This document shows positions 1 through 10,108 of a DNA stretch of 64,000 nucleotides, in pieces. Under the pieces are notes generated by a model. The model saw only the letters and a list, made by a program, of their open reading frames with translations, searched no databases and was not told where the DNA came from. Location of the stretch: assembly GCA_033032865.1 (NCBI GenBank), contig JAWHQI010000001.1:3246001-3310000 (forward strand), given 5' to 3'. The DNA is from Dactylorhiza incarnata (taxonomy: Eukaryota > Streptophyta > Magnoliopsida > Asparagales > Orchidaceae). Position numbers and translations under genes: made by a program. The first letter of the stretch is position 1, and every line of letters begins with the position of its first letter.

Positions 1-590
1 AATACCACAATCTGGCCTACGAGATTACGAAAATACCCCCGGATTTGGCTTGCGAATAGGCATATCCCGCTGTTCAATGACGCTAAACGTAGACCGAACC
101 TCCTTACTGGAGCTGGGGCGAGGGGGCAGGTCTCCTCCCTTGCTCGCCCCCTTATTGGGTTGGGCGAGCCGGGAGGTCACCCCTCCTGGGCTCGCCCCCC
201 TTACAAGGGTCGGGGGCGAGGGGGCTGAGCCTCCTCCTCTTGCCCCCCTTTAGGGGCGGGGGCGAGGGGGCTGAGCCTCCTCCTCTCGCCCCCATTATAA
301 GGGGCGGGGGGCGAGGGGGGGCTGAGCCTCCTCCTCTCGCCCCCCTTACAAGGGGCGGGGGCGTGGGGGGATGAGCCTCCTCCTCTCGCACACTTTACAA
401 GGGGCGGGGGTGAGGGGGGTTGAGCCTCCTCCTCTTCCCCCCCCCCCCCCCCCTACAAGGGAAGGGGGCGAGGGGGATGAGCGCATCCTCCTCTCGCCCC
501 CCTCTCTTCCTATCCCGGATCTTGCTGGAAAACAATGTCAAAATACCTCATGGGTCCTAGGGGCCCACTCGGCGAATGCAGGGTTGTACA
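1..590 (-). repeat. T1 3' LTR, partial
   Basis: This matches 3888-4591, sharing an opening block (tctggcctacgagattacg), the GC-rich array and the closing block ending gggttgtaca. It is the 3' LTR because the element reads on the minus strand and a purine tract abuts its right edge. It is about 115 bases shorter than the matching part of the other LTR, mainly through fewer array units. Confidence 0.8.
195..505. repeat. GC-rich tandem array in T1 3' LTR
   Basis: Units of roughly 48-50 bases combine ctgagcctcctcctctcgcc with a runs-of-G half (aaggggcgggggcgaggggg). About six units are present, one with a 17-C run at 437-453. Each unit can fold on itself (CGCCCC / GGGGCG) and has four or more G runs, so it is a G-quadruplex candidate. 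It lies in U3, upstream of the LTR TATA box. Confidence 0.8.
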
Positions 591-606
591 TAATCCCCGC
601 TCTTTT
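591..606 (-). other. T1 polypurine tract
   Basis: On the minus strand this reads aaaagagcggggatta and runs directly into the TGTACAAC start of the 3' LTR. Position and composition fit the plus-strand primer for reverse transcription. The last few bases are not pure purine. Confidence 0.6.
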
Positions 607-879
607 CGGGTGAGGTACACACTCAGAAAGAAAAGTCCAACCCTGCATATTCGGCAAGTGGCGCTGAAAGAAATTGAGAAGACCCCACTTCGCCCCTGTG
701 AAAATTTACTCAAAACTCTCAAAGAGGCCCCTCCGACCCTGCCGGCTAGCGGTGCCACCTCGGGGACAAATACTTACCCCCCCCCCCCCCCCCCACCGAA
801 AGGCCTTCCGACCTCGCCGGCTAGCGGGAGCCCGGCTAGCGGAGCCACCTAGGGGAAAAACACTTAGCCTCCCTGGGAG

Positions 880-1965
880 GTAAACCTACCTTGCCGGCCA
901 GAGAGAGCCCGGTCAGCAAAACCATCAGAGGGGAAAAATACTTAGCCTCCCTGGGAGGTCAACCTTCCCTGCCAGCTAGAGAGAGCTCGGTCAGCGGAAC
1001 CATCCGAGGCGAAAAATATTTAGCCTCCCTGGGAGGTCAACCTTCCCTGCCGGCTAGAGAGAGCCCGGTCAGCGGAACCATCCAAGGGGAAAAATACTTA
1101 GCCTCCCTGGGAGGTCAACCTGCCCTGCCCGCTAGAGAGAGCCCGGTCAGCGGAACCATCTGAGGGGGAAAATACTTATCCTCCCTGGGAGGTCAACCTG
1201 CCCTGCCGGCTAGAGAGAGCCCGGTCAACGGAACCATCCGAGTGGAAAAATACTGAACCTCCCTGGGAGGTCAACCTGCCCTGCCGGCTAGAGAGAGCCC
1301 GGTCAGCGGAACCATCCGAGGGGAGAAATACTTAGCCTCCCTGGGAGGTCAACCTGCCCTACCAGCTAGAGAGAGCCCGGTCAGCGGAACCATCCGAGGG
1401 GAAAAATACTTAGCCTCCCTGGGAGGTCAACCTGCCCTGCCGGCTAGAGAGAGCCTGGTCAGTGGAACCATCCGAGGGGAGAAATACTTAGCCCCCCCCC
1501 CCCCCCCCTGGGAGGTCAACCTGCCCTGCCGGCTAGAGAGAGCCCGGTCAGCGGAACCATCCGAGGGGAAAAATACTTAGCCTCCCTGGGAGGTCAACCT
1601 GCCCTGCCGGCCAGAGAGAGCCCGGTCAGCGGAACCATTCGAGGGGAAAAATACTTAGCCTCCCTGGGAGGTCAACCTGCCCTGCCGGCTAGAGAGAGCC
1701 CGGTCAGCGGAACCATCCGAGGGGAAAAATACTTAGCCTCCCTGGGAGGTCAACCTGCCCTGCCGGCTAGAGAGAGCGCGGTCAGCGGAACCATCCGAGG
1801 GGAAAAATGCTTAGCCTCCCTGGGAGGTCAACCTGCCCTGCCGGCTAGCGAGAGCCCGGTCAGCGGAACCATCAGAGGGGAAAAATACTTAGCCTCCCTG
1901 GTAGGTCAACCTGCCCTGCCGGCCAGAGAGAGCCCGGTCAGCGTAACCATCCGAAGGGAAAAATT
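880..1965. repeat. 78-bp tandem array (about 14 copies) downstream of T1 gag
   Basis: The monomer contains ttagcctccctgggaggtca, then a gccggctagagagagcccgg segment and gcggaaccatccgagggg. Spacing is 78 bases in most copies. CCTCCCtGGGAGG inside each copy is a 13-base palindrome. One copy has the palindrome replaced by a 17-C run (1492-1508). Because 78 is a multiple of 3, the first copies stay open on the plus strand as a 26-residue repeat, but later copies carry stops, so I do not call a gene. Arrays in the 3' untranslated region are known in Tat-lineage plant retrotransposons and can seed satellite DNA. Confidence 0.9.
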
Positions 1966-2176
1966 ATTTAGAGAACTTCCGGCCACCGAGCGGTTCCTGG
2001 CCCCGCCGGCTAGGTTGGAGCTTGGTCAGCGGGCCAGCATCGGGGCCAAGTACTTTGAAAAACTTTCATTACATTGGTCATCCAGTTACATGCAAGAAAA
2101 ACTAAGTATGAAAACAAACCATCATACTACATGGATTTAAAGAAAAAACAAAGCACGGAGACCGGGACTCGGACTT

Positions 2177-3510
2177 CTACTCCCAGGCATGGTCTTCCTC
2201 GACCTCCTCTGGTTGCTGACGTTGCGTCTTCGGACCCCTCGCCTCCTTCATTTCCAAGAACTCGGGGCAGGCGGATGTCGCGTGGCCCTCCTCATTGTGG
2301 AAGTCACGGTAAGGTAACTCCACCCGGACGCCCTCTCTTACTCCCATACGATTTCTTCTTCTTCTGTGGCCGATCGTCATGGTTTGCAGGGGTGGTGGAG
2401 AGGGTGCCTTCGATCGCTGCCTCCACCCCGGGAGGTCGGGCCCCTCTTCCTAGAAGTTTTCCTCCTCTTGGTCGAACTTCCTCTTGGGATCCCCCACCCT
2501 CCCCCCTGCTGCCTTGCCTCCGACTCACTCAGCTTAGCCAACCTTCTTGCGAACTCCGGGTTGGCCTCCTCACTATCAACTTCTTTCGCCACCTTTTCCA
2601 TCAACTCCTCAAAAGACGGAGGAGCTCTCCTCTTGAGGTCCATCTTGAAGAATCCCCCCTTCAGCCCCACGATGAAAGCGAGCTGGAGGGTGTAGTCTGG
2701 CACCTCTTGGGTGAGGAGAACCTCCTCCTGGAACCGGTCAACATAGTGAGCCAGTGACTCCCCTGGCTCTTGCTTGATCTTGAAAAGTGCTTCGGCATCT
2801 TTCTTCCTCTTCCTTGATGTCAAGAAGCATAGCAGGAAAACTCGACGCAAGTCCTCAAAGGTATAGATGGATCCCGTAGGGAGATGGTGGAACCAATCTC
2901 TAGCCTTCTCCTTCAGAGTTGTCGCGAAGAGTCGACATTTAAAAGCGTCCGACATGGGCCTGATGGAGACCATGTCCTCAAACTACTACAGGTGCAGGAC
3001 GGGGTCATCCTTGCCGGAGTAGTGAGACATCTCCAGCCCTCCGGACCCCTCTGGAACCGGGGCCGAGAGGATCAGCTCACAAAAAGGACTTCCTTTGCTC
3101 ACCCCTTTGGGTCTCGGCGAGTGGGTGCTGGCCGCCTCCCCACTCGCCCCCTTGGGGCTGGGCGAGTGGGGGCCTGGCGCCTCCCCACTCGCCCCCTTGG
3201 GGCTGGGTGAGTGGGGGCCTGGCGCTTCCCCACTCGCCCCCTCCTAGGGGTTCGGGCGAGTGGGGGCTGAATGCCTCCCCCCCCCCCCCCCCGCTGACAC
3301 CTCCTTCATGGGCTGCTGGCTTGGAGGGCTCTCGCCCACCTGCTGAGACGGGACCTCCGGACTACTTCCTCTCCTACCTTCGCCTATCGTGGCAAAAGTT
3401 AGCTGCAAGGTCTGCAGAACCTCCCGCTTGAAATTTTCAAACATCTCCAATGTCTCTCCAACCACCGAGGGCGGCGAGTGGCCTGGGTCGGATCCTCCAC
3501 CTCCAGCCAT
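2177..3510 (-). pseudogene. gag: T1 gag, degenerate
   Basis: This encodes the nucleocapsid precursor that would form the retrotransposon particle. The start at 3510 lies about 50 bases inside the primer-binding site. Recognisable blocks in order are an acidic and glycine-rich N-terminus, a YSGKDDPVLHL block near 3030, a Retrotrans_gag-type core (PMSDAFKCRLFATTL, then ARDWFHHLPTGSI, FLTSRKRKKDAEALFKIKQ), and a C-terminal DFHNEEGHATSAC segment that looks like the CDFH-GH-C knuckle of Tat-type gags with its first cysteine lost. Breaks are a shift at a 16-C run (3277-3292), two adjacent TAG codons just before 2973, and a further frame change near 2380. The gag family assignment is confident; the exact lineage is inferred. 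Confidence 0.8.
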
Positions 3511-3546
3511 GGAGCTCAGCTTGAGAGTTTCTTGGGTTAGTCACTC

Positions 3547-3564
3547 TCCACGCTCACCGCACCA
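3547..3564 (-). other. T1 primer-binding site (probable)
   Basis: On the minus strand the bases just inside the 5' LTR read TGGTGCGGTGAGCGTGGA, beginning with the TGG expected for pairing with a tRNA CCA end. Six bases separate it from the inferred LTR edge. I did not match it to a specific tRNA. Confidence 0.45.
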
Positions 3565-3860
3565 TAACGTTGAAACCAATAAAATGGTCTCTCGAGGAGT
3601 TCGGGCCCTCAACAAGTTGAGGGGTGACCAACACTTACTCCTCCCAAGGGCGAGCTCTAGGATAAGAGGCTAAGGAACTAGGAACAAGGCAAGGGCTTAG
3701 CGAGGAGGTTCCACCACCTACCCGGAAGATCTAAGAGCGCTTCCCCTCCCAAGCCAATGCTAAGCTTGGGCACCTTTGGAGGCTCTCTCCACCCAACAAA
3801 GCAACATAGGGGAGAGAAGGCCAAGAGAGAAGTGCCTCCAAATGGTGCCCCCTTGGTCTT

Positions 3861-3868
3861 ATTTATAG
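3861..3868 (-). promoter_or_regulatory. TATA box of T1 LTR
   Basis: The minus strand reads aactataaataag, a good plant TATA box, about 220 bases downstream of the GC-rich array. The transcript would start near 3830. Confidence 0.6.
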
Positions 3869-4084
3869 TTTTTGGAATCGGGTCTGCAAATAGCCACAAT
3901 CTGGCCTACGAGATTACGAAAACACCCCCGGATTTGGCCTGCGAATAGCCAAATCTCGTTGTTCTACGACGCTAAACGCAGGCCGAACCTCCTTACTGGA
4001 GCTGAGGCGAGGGGGCAGGTCTCCTCCCTTGCTCGCCCCCCTTACTGGGCTGGGCGAGCCGGGAGGTCACCCCGCCTGGGCTCG

Positions 4085-4500
4085 CCCCCCTTATAAGGGG
4101 CGGGGGTGAGGGGGGCTGAGCCTCCTCCTCTCGCCCCCCTTACTAGGGGCGGGGGCGAGGGGGGTTGAGCCTCCTCCTCTCGCCCTCCCCCCCCCCCCCC
4201 CCCCCCTACAAGGGGCGGGGGCGAGGGGGGCTGAGCCTCCTCCTCTCGCCCCCCTTTACAAGGGGCGGGGGCGAGGGGGGTTGAGCCTCCTCCTCTCGCC
4301 CCCCTTACAAGGGGCGGGGGCGAGAGGGGTTGGGCGCCTCCTCCTCTCGCCCCCCTTTACAAGGGGCGGGGGAGAGGGGGCTGAGCCTCCTCCTCTCCCT
4401 CCCTTTAAAAGGGGAGGAGCGAGTGGGGCTGAGCCTCCTCCTCTCGCCCCCCTTACAAGGGGCTGGGGCGAGGGGGTCTGAGCGCCTCCTCCTCTCGCCC
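4085..4500. repeat. GC-rich tandem array in T1 5' LTR
   Basis: This is the same unit as at 195-505 but with about eight to nine copies and a 20-C run at 4187-4206. Because the two LTRs were identical at insertion, the copy-number difference arose afterwards, or reflects assembly error in a difficult region. Confidence 0.8.
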
Positions 4501-4689
4501 CCCTCTCTTCCTATCCTAGATCTTGCTAGAAAACAATGTCAAAATACCTCATGGGTCCCGGGGGCCCACTCGGCGAATACAGGGTTGTACATTCATCTCC
4601 TTGCCTCCACTCACCCTTCTCTCATCATGTGATGCCCTAACACATCTATGGGGTCTAGTAGGATTAGGGATGTTATAGGGTGTAGGTTT

Positions 4690-5712
4690 GACCTTACCAA
4701 TTATAATTTGGCAGGGACCGAACGTCAATGGAGCAGGACCCAGACGATTGTAGGAGGAGGTCTAACGACTTTACCTATTGTAATTTAGCAGGGACCGATC
4801 ATCAAGGGGGCATGCCCCTGATGATGGCAGGCGGAGATCTGGTGACCTTATCTATTGTAATTTGGCAGGGACCGGCCACCAAAGGTGGCATGACCTTGGC
4901 AATGGCGAGTGCAGTTTTGACCTTACCAATTATAATTTGGCTAGGATAGAACGCTAAGGGGGGGAGGCCCCTGGCGATGGTAGGCGGAGGTCTGACGATG
5001 TTGTAATTTGGCAGGTACCGATCGTCACGGGGGGCAGGCCCCTAATGATGGCAGGCTGATGTCTGGCGACCTTACCTATTGTAATTTGGTAGGGACCGAT
5101 CATCAAGGGGGTTATGCCTCTGACGATGGCAAGAGAAGTCTGGAAACCTTACCTATTGTAATTTGGTAGGGACCGATTATCAAGGGGGCAGGCCCCTAAC
5201 GATGGCTGGCAGAGGTCTGGCAACCTTACCTATTGTAATTTGGCAGGGACCGATCGCAAGGTGGGCACACCCTTGACGATGGCAGGCAAAGGTCTAGTTA
5301 CCTTACCTATTGTAACTTGGCAGGGACCTATTGTCAAGGGAGGCAGGCTCCTGACGATGGCAGGCAGTGGTCTGGCGACCTTACCTATTATAATTTGGTA
5401 GGGACCGATTGTCAAGGGGGCAGGACCCTGATGATGGCAGGTGGAGGTCTGGCGACCTTACTTATTGTAATTTGGCAGGGACCGATCGTCAAGGGGGCAA
5501 GCCCCCGACGATGGCAGGTGGAGGTCTCGCGACCTTACCTATTGTATCTTGCCAGGGACCGATCATCAAGGGGGGCAGGCCCCTGACGTTATCAGGCGGA
5601 GGACTGGCGACCTAACTTTTTGTAATTTGGCAGGGACCGACTACACATGGGGTAGGCCCTTGGAGATGGCAGGCGGAGGTCTGGCGACCTTACCTATTGT
5701 AACTTTATTATC
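4690..5712. repeat. 77-bp tandem array (about 13 copies) downstream of T2 gag
   Basis: Monomers contain cttacctattgtaatttggc, agggaccgatcgtcaag, and ctgacgatggcaggcggagg. Most units are 77 bases, with scattered substitutions and a few indels. Each can form a hairpin in which CGTCA-GGGG pairs with CCCC-TGACG around a short loop. Several copies look open on the plus strand only by chance. Like the T1 array it sits between gag and the expected 3' LTR. Confidence 0.9.
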
Positions 5713-5771
5713 TGAAACATATGAAGTAAATGAAGTCAGAAAAGTAATTCACAGAAATAATGTGTGAAAGC

Positions 5772-7312
5772 TCAATCACATTTCTGTATGGAACGGTGAT
5801 AAATCTGACATGGCGGAGAGGAGGTGTAAGTTCGACTCAGTAGTGAATGGGGGAGATTTCTCTTGTTGTGATTACTTTTAGGGGTTCCCCCAGTCTTTCC
5901 TGGCAAGCGGGCGGCTGATCTCTCGCCGTACCGGGTGGCGTCAACCGATTTAATGTTTTTCTTTGCAAGAACTTTCTCAGGATTCCTTATCGAATAAGAC
6001 GCTCGATTTCTTTCTTTAGCTTGGTGCAATCTTCTGTGTCATGCCCGAGTCCGAGATGGAACTCATAGTGATGTAATTGGTCTCCTTTGTTCGGCGCGAT
6101 CGGCTTGGGACTATGAAGCGCCACCTTATCTTGGATTGTGTAAAGTATGCTGGCCCTGAAAGTGTTGAAGGGAGTGTGGTTCTGATGTTGATGAGTGTGA
6201 GGTTCACCATAACGATCATTGCTCTTCTTTAGGGGTGCGACGGTTCTCGCTCCTTCGCTCTGAACTTCCTTTGAACTGTTTTCGGTGTGCTTCGATCGCC
6301 TCATCTGCTGTAATCTGAGCTTCAACACAGCATACGAGGCTGGGGTAGCTCGAGACCATCTCCCTCCTTAGTGCTGAGTAAAATCTGTTGGGTCAGAGTC
6401 CTCCCAAGAGGAAGCTACGCAGGAGTTGAGGGTTGATTCCTGGAATCTGCCGCGCTTTAGATGTGAAGCGATGAAAAAAATGGACTTGAGGGTTTCACCC
6501 TCGCCTTGACAAATCCCTGAAAGGTGAGAGGGGTCCCATGCAATCCTCTGATTTGCGATGAACTGGTTGACAAAGAGTTGATATATTTTGGCAAATTTGT
6601 CGATCCCTCCTTCCTTCAGACAGTAGAAGCATGTGCGAGCTTGTCCCATTAATGTTGTCGGGAACACTTGACATTGCATTTGATCGGGGGCCTTATTGAT
6701 CCTCATGATGGTTACGAAGTGGTAGATGTGCTCTAAAGGATCATCCATTCCGTTGAACATCTCCATGTTTGGAAGCTCAAAGTCGTATGGGACTAGATGT
6801 GCCAGGACCTGGGGTGCTAATGGTGAGCGATGGTGAAGAAGGTGGTGTTACAAAGTGGCACGATGCCTAGCTTGTTCATGTTCTTCGGCAATCATGATGC
6901 AAATTTCTTTGCTAGTAGGCCCTTCAATTACGTTCCCAATGGTTGCAGCTTCCGGGCGGTTGTGGTGATGAGCTTCAGGTTCTCCAACCAGATGGATTAG
7001 GTGTGTTGAGTTGGTCATGTTGGCAAACTCTTCTTCATGAAAGTGCTGCTTGCGAGCGAAGTCCTCTGTCGGAGTACGATCCAGGGCTGGCGGAGACGAA
7101 CTGCCTTGTTTAGGGGCAGGATTATGAGCTCGTTGCGCTTCTCTGTTTGCGTGGTACTCTTCAATCTGGCATACGCATTCCTCCAATGTCGCACGTGGTG
7201 CGCGCATAGCCTCTTCCGCGATAGGTGTGTTGACGTGTGAGTGAGAGGGAATTGGATCGACGTGCCCCCCATGGGCTAATCCTTCTGTAGCGCTGGTAGC
7301 TCTTCTTGCCAT
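5772..7312 (-). pseudogene. gag: T2 gag, degenerate
   Basis: This is a gag of the Tat-like Ty3/gypsy type. I chose the ATG at 7312 (MARRATSATEG) because it lies about 80 bases inside the primer site. Visible blocks: a DPLEHIYHF segment and QCQVFPTTL core, a typical Retrotrans_gag stretch near 6600, and the C-terminal YEFHLGLGHDTEDC knuckle-like motif followed by KKEIERLIR near 6000. Stops occur at about 6848 and 6368, and the frame changes near 6000. After the knuckle a short basic tail runs to about 5800 and no protease follows. Without enzymes this protein could only package, so the element would need help in trans. Confidence 0.8.
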
Positions 7313-7385
7313 TGTCGTCAGTTTTTGAGTATCGATGTGAAGGGGATACAATCTTCTAAATCTTCTAGAAATGCTGGGAACACCT

Positions 7386-7403
7386 TCCCACAGACGACGC
7401 CAA
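7386..7403 (-). other. T2 primer-binding site
   Basis: The minus strand reads ttggcgtcgtctgtgggaa immediately inside the LTR edge. This closely resembles the TGGCGCCGTCTGTGGGAA-type junction common in plant Tat/Athila-like elements. Confidence 0.7.
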
Positions 7404-7899
7404 ACTGTTGCGGACCACTCAAGGCTCTGGTAGATCGGACTAGATTGGACCGTCTTAGCCCAGTAGTATTCAAGCGCGCAAACAGTTGCAGAAAAAGAGA
7501 AAGCTGACAAGATAATTTTTTTAACGTGGAAAACTCGTCAACTGGGTGAAAAACCATGCGACCGGGTCTGTGTCGGTCAAAACCTCCACTATTTGTTGGT
7601 TGATGTACATAGTTGTTTTGAAGAACTCGAGGGCTACAAGCCACCTCTCGTTACAATTGCTGAGAGAGAGGTGCTCGGAGGGTAACAGGCCACCGCTCAC
7701 GGAGATAAGTCTTTTATCTGCTGAGGGGAATGTTGCACTCTGAGTGCTCTGGAGATTTTGACTACTACTTGAAGGTTGGATCGATGTGCTCTGTGCATCT
7801 TTGTCTCTGCGGCTTGTCTCCTGCTGCGCGAGAGGAGGTTGGAGTGCTAGTCTTGCTGGAGGCTGGAGCGCTTGTTCTTGAGTACGTGGGTGTGAGCCT

Positions 7900-8405
7900 G
7901 GAGCGGTCTTGAGAGTGAAGCGCACGGAGGAGCGCTTGGAGCGATCTTGGGAGTGGAGCGCGCGGAGGCGCGCTTGGAGCATTCTTGGTAGCGGAGCGCA
8001 TGGAGGCGCGCTTGGAGCGGTCTTGGAAGCGGAGCGCACGGAGGCGCGCTTGGAGCAGTCTTGGGAGCGGAGCACATGGAGGTGCGCTTGGAGCGGTCTT
8101 GAGAGAGGAGCGCATGGAGGCGCGCTTGGAGCGATCTTGGGAGCGCAGCGCATGGAGGCGCGCTTGGAGCGGTCTTGGGAGCGGAGCGCATGGAGGCGCA
8201 CTTGGAGCGATCTTGGGAGCTGAATGCACGGAGGCACGCTTGGAGTGGTCTTGGGAATGGAGCGCCCTGAGGCACGCTTGGAGCTGTCTTGAGAGCGGAG
8301 TGCACAGAGACGCCCTTGGTGCGGTCTTGAGAGAGAAGCACGCAGAGGCGCGCTTGTAGCGGTCTTGAGAGCAGAGCGCATAGAGGCGCGCTTGGAGCGG
8401 AACGC
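7900..8405. repeat. 38-bp tandem array in T2 LTR
   Basis: About 13 units built around gcgcatggaggcgcgcttgg followed by agcggtcttgggagcg. Successive landmarks at 7996, 8034 and 8072 give a period of 38. Because 38 is not a multiple of three, each unit is read in a new phase, and long stretches on both strands lack stops. It lies downstream of the TATA box, so it would be part of the transcript. Confidence 0.9.
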
Positions 8406-8593
8406 TCGGTTGAAGGCGCTCGAAGATCTTCGAAGTTGCTCGAAGATCATCGAAGGCGAACGAGATTTTCAAAGATTCTTCCAGGTCTCCTTCGAAGATG
8501 ATGACGATCTTCAAGGAGTGTTCTCCCTCTCTCTTGCACTTAGGAGGAAAGGAGGGAGAAGAGAAAGATGGAATGGAAGGAGGGCCCTAGGTC

Positions 8594-8603
8594 CTATTTA
8601 TAG
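8594..8603 (-). promoter_or_regulatory. TATA box of T2 LTR
   Basis: The minus strand reads aaactataaatagga. It separates the AT-rich repeats (U3 side) from the 38-bp array (transcribed side). Confidence 0.6.
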
Positions 8604-8668
8604 TTTTTGAGGGTGGCACTTTTGTAATTAAATGGGTGGTTAGGATTGTTATGCGGCTACCTGTACAC

Positions 8669-8757
8669 CATAACCAATTTATGTGTTATACATAAATCAT
8701 AACCAATTTATGTGCTATACACACATCATAACCAATTTATGTGATATACGCACACTC
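8669..8757. repeat. 29-bp AT-rich minisatellite, three copies
   Basis: cataaccaatttatgtg recurs at 8669, 8698 and 8727. The downstream parts of the units contain variants of tatacacacat. Confidence 0.85.
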
Positions 8758-8907
8758 ATTATGAATATGGTTATGCGCACAGCAGTTTGTATTGTTTTGT
8801 GGTTATATGTACTCATATGACGGATATGGTTATGCGCACACCATATACATATTATAGTTATACGCAGATCATAATGAAGGATTTTATGATTTGCTTCCTA
8901 CGATATG

Positions 8908-9290
8908 GGATTTTACTATTTACACCCCCATGTTGGACGATTTTACTATTTGCACCCTATGAAAGGGGATTTTACTATTTACTCCCCCCATGTTAGAGGA
9001 TTTTACTATTTACACCCCATGATGGGGGATTTTACTATCTACACCACCATGTTGGAGGATTTTACTTTTTGGACCCTATGATGGGGGATTTCACTATTTG
9101 CACCCCATGATGGGGGATTTTAGTGTTTGCACCCTCATGATGAGGGATTTTACTATAATTGCATCCCATGATGTGGGATTTTACTATTTGCACCTCATAA
9201 TGTGGGATTTTACTATTTGCAACCCATGATGTGGGATTTTACTATTTGCACGACATGATGGGGGATTTTTCTATTTGAACCCACATGTTG
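8908..9290. repeat. About 30-bp minisatellite in T2 LTR U3
   Basis: Units of the form gggattttactatttgcacc followed by ccatgatg or ccatgttgg recur about 12-13 times, with starts near 8911, 8941, 8971 and 9001. No palindrome dominates the unit. It lies upstream of the LTR TATA box. Confidence 0.85.
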
Positions 9291-9409
9291 GGTGGTTATG
9301 GGGCTAGTGGGGTTTACTTTGGTCAACCCCATTTTCTCCACCAAATGAGGCGGGTGCTTTGGATATTCGCAGCTTGGATTAGGGGGTACCTATCATTCCC
9401 CCCCCCCCC

Positions 9410-9452
9410 CAAATTCCCGGAGTCTAACACTCTTGCAAGAGTCCGGGAATTT
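9410..9452. other. Nested inverted repeat at T2 LTR edge
   Basis: AAATTCCCGGA and TCCGGGAATTT form an 11-bp stem. The loop holds the perfect palindrome CTCTTGCAAGAG. The inferred LTR terminus falls inside the loop. Confidence 0.6.
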
Positions 9453-9700
9453 TTCTTCCTAGCGTGTGCGCTGAATTCATGCGGGCAAACAACCCATTGT
9501 AGCCATGCCGAAGGTGTATGGCGGCGATGGCGGCAATGGAAGCGATGGCGGTGACGACAACGATGGTACACCTCAGGTAGTTACATCGTTAGTGGGGGAT
9601 CTTTGGATAACCGCACCACATGGAGGGGTGCGCTTAGCAACTCTAAGGGGGTCCTCATCACTTCTAATGGAATGGACAATTTGTAAAGCGGAGAAACTTA

Positions 9701-9720
9701 GGTTCGGTTTGGCTCCACGT
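9701..9720 (+). repeat. PIF/Harbinger left terminal inverted repeat
   Basis: Begins GGTTCGGTTTGGCTCCAC directly after target duplication TTA. Confidence 0.85.
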
Positions 9721-10108
9721 TTTAAGTGCTGCCGACTGGTGATTTTAGAAAAGCTGGGCCAAACAGTGATTTTATTTCAATGGTGGCAAAATACATTTTC
9801 CTAAATACCATGTTTTTTCCATCTACTCCTGTCGCACCCTCCCCAATGGGCCAAACAGTAGATCCACTGTTTTAGGGCAATTTTTTCCATGTAGTTCCTA
9901 GGGGGAATGATCACTGCCACTGTTTTTAATATATTTTTGTAGATCCATTTATGTTGATCCATTTGTGTAGAACCATTTATGTTGACCCATTTTTGTAGAT
10001 CAAATTTTGAAGATCCAATGTAGATCCATTTTTGTAGAACTTTGGAGATGAGTTTTTTTGGCTAGCATAAATTAATGTTTTTATACAACTAATTTTTATC
10101 GTGTTTTT

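Larger units (their letters stand above)
1..4591 (-). mobile_element. T1: gag-only Ty3/gypsy LTR retrotransposon (left end cut by window)
   Basis: Two similar direct repeats, 1-590 and 3571-4591, flank an internal region on the minus strand that holds a decayed gag, a 78-bp tandem array and a purine tract next to the left LTR. The right LTR starts TG and ends CA on the plus strand. No protease, integrase or reverse transcriptase is visible, so the element looks non-autonomous, using enzymes from a relative. Bases 607-879 are transition sequence with an 18-C run (777-794). The left LTR lacks roughly its first 320 bases, which lie outside the window, so the target duplication cannot be checked; the right flank begins ttcat. 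The flanking sequence looks like T2, so T1 is probably nested in T2. Confidence 0.8.
3571..4591 (-). repeat. T1 5' LTR
   Basis: This 1021-base LTR has TG...CA termini on the plus strand. On the minus strand the order is U3 with the GC-rich array (4500-4085), TATA box (3868-3861), then R/U5 down to 3571. The inner edge is placed by the TG and the adjoining primer-site candidate, because the partner LTR does not reach this part within the window. Confidence 0.7.
4592..9429 (-). mobile_element. T2: gag-only Ty3/gypsy retrotransposon, 5' part
   Basis: Reading leftward on the minus strand: LTR (9429-7406), primer site, gag (7312-5772), and a 77-bp tandem array (5712-4690). The order mirrors T1. 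No 3' LTR follows; instead the T1 LTR begins at 4591. The simplest reading is that T1 inserted just after the T2 array and the T2 3' LTR lies beyond the window. The outer edge at 9429 is uncertain because the partner LTR is not available. Confidence 0.65.
7406..9429 (-). repeat. T2 5' LTR
   Basis: The inner edge is set by TG at 7406 next to the primer site. The TATA box is at 8603-8594. Upstream of it (higher coordinates) lie two AT-rich minisatellites; downstream, in R/U5, lies a 38-bp GC-rich array. The outer edge at 9429 is chosen because TGTTAGACTC on the minus strand begins there. It is not confirmed by a second copy. Confidence 0.55.

Noticed and set aside
880..1965. CRISPR-like array (also 4690-5712)
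   Set aside because: The whole 77-78-base unit repeats; there are no unique spacers, and the context is eukaryotic retrotransposon.
2074..2757. 227-codon plus-strand ORF
   Set aside because: It is the reverse complement of T1 gag and shows low-complexity Pro/Ser/Arg content.
7521..8514. Three overlapping long ORFs as real genes
   Set aside because: All are products of a 38-bp tandem repeat without conserved domain or start context.
9505..9804. Gly/Asp-rich 99-codon ORF
   Set aside because: Its start is a ggcgat/ggcggt simple repeat and it runs across the PIF terminal repeat, so it cannot be one gene.
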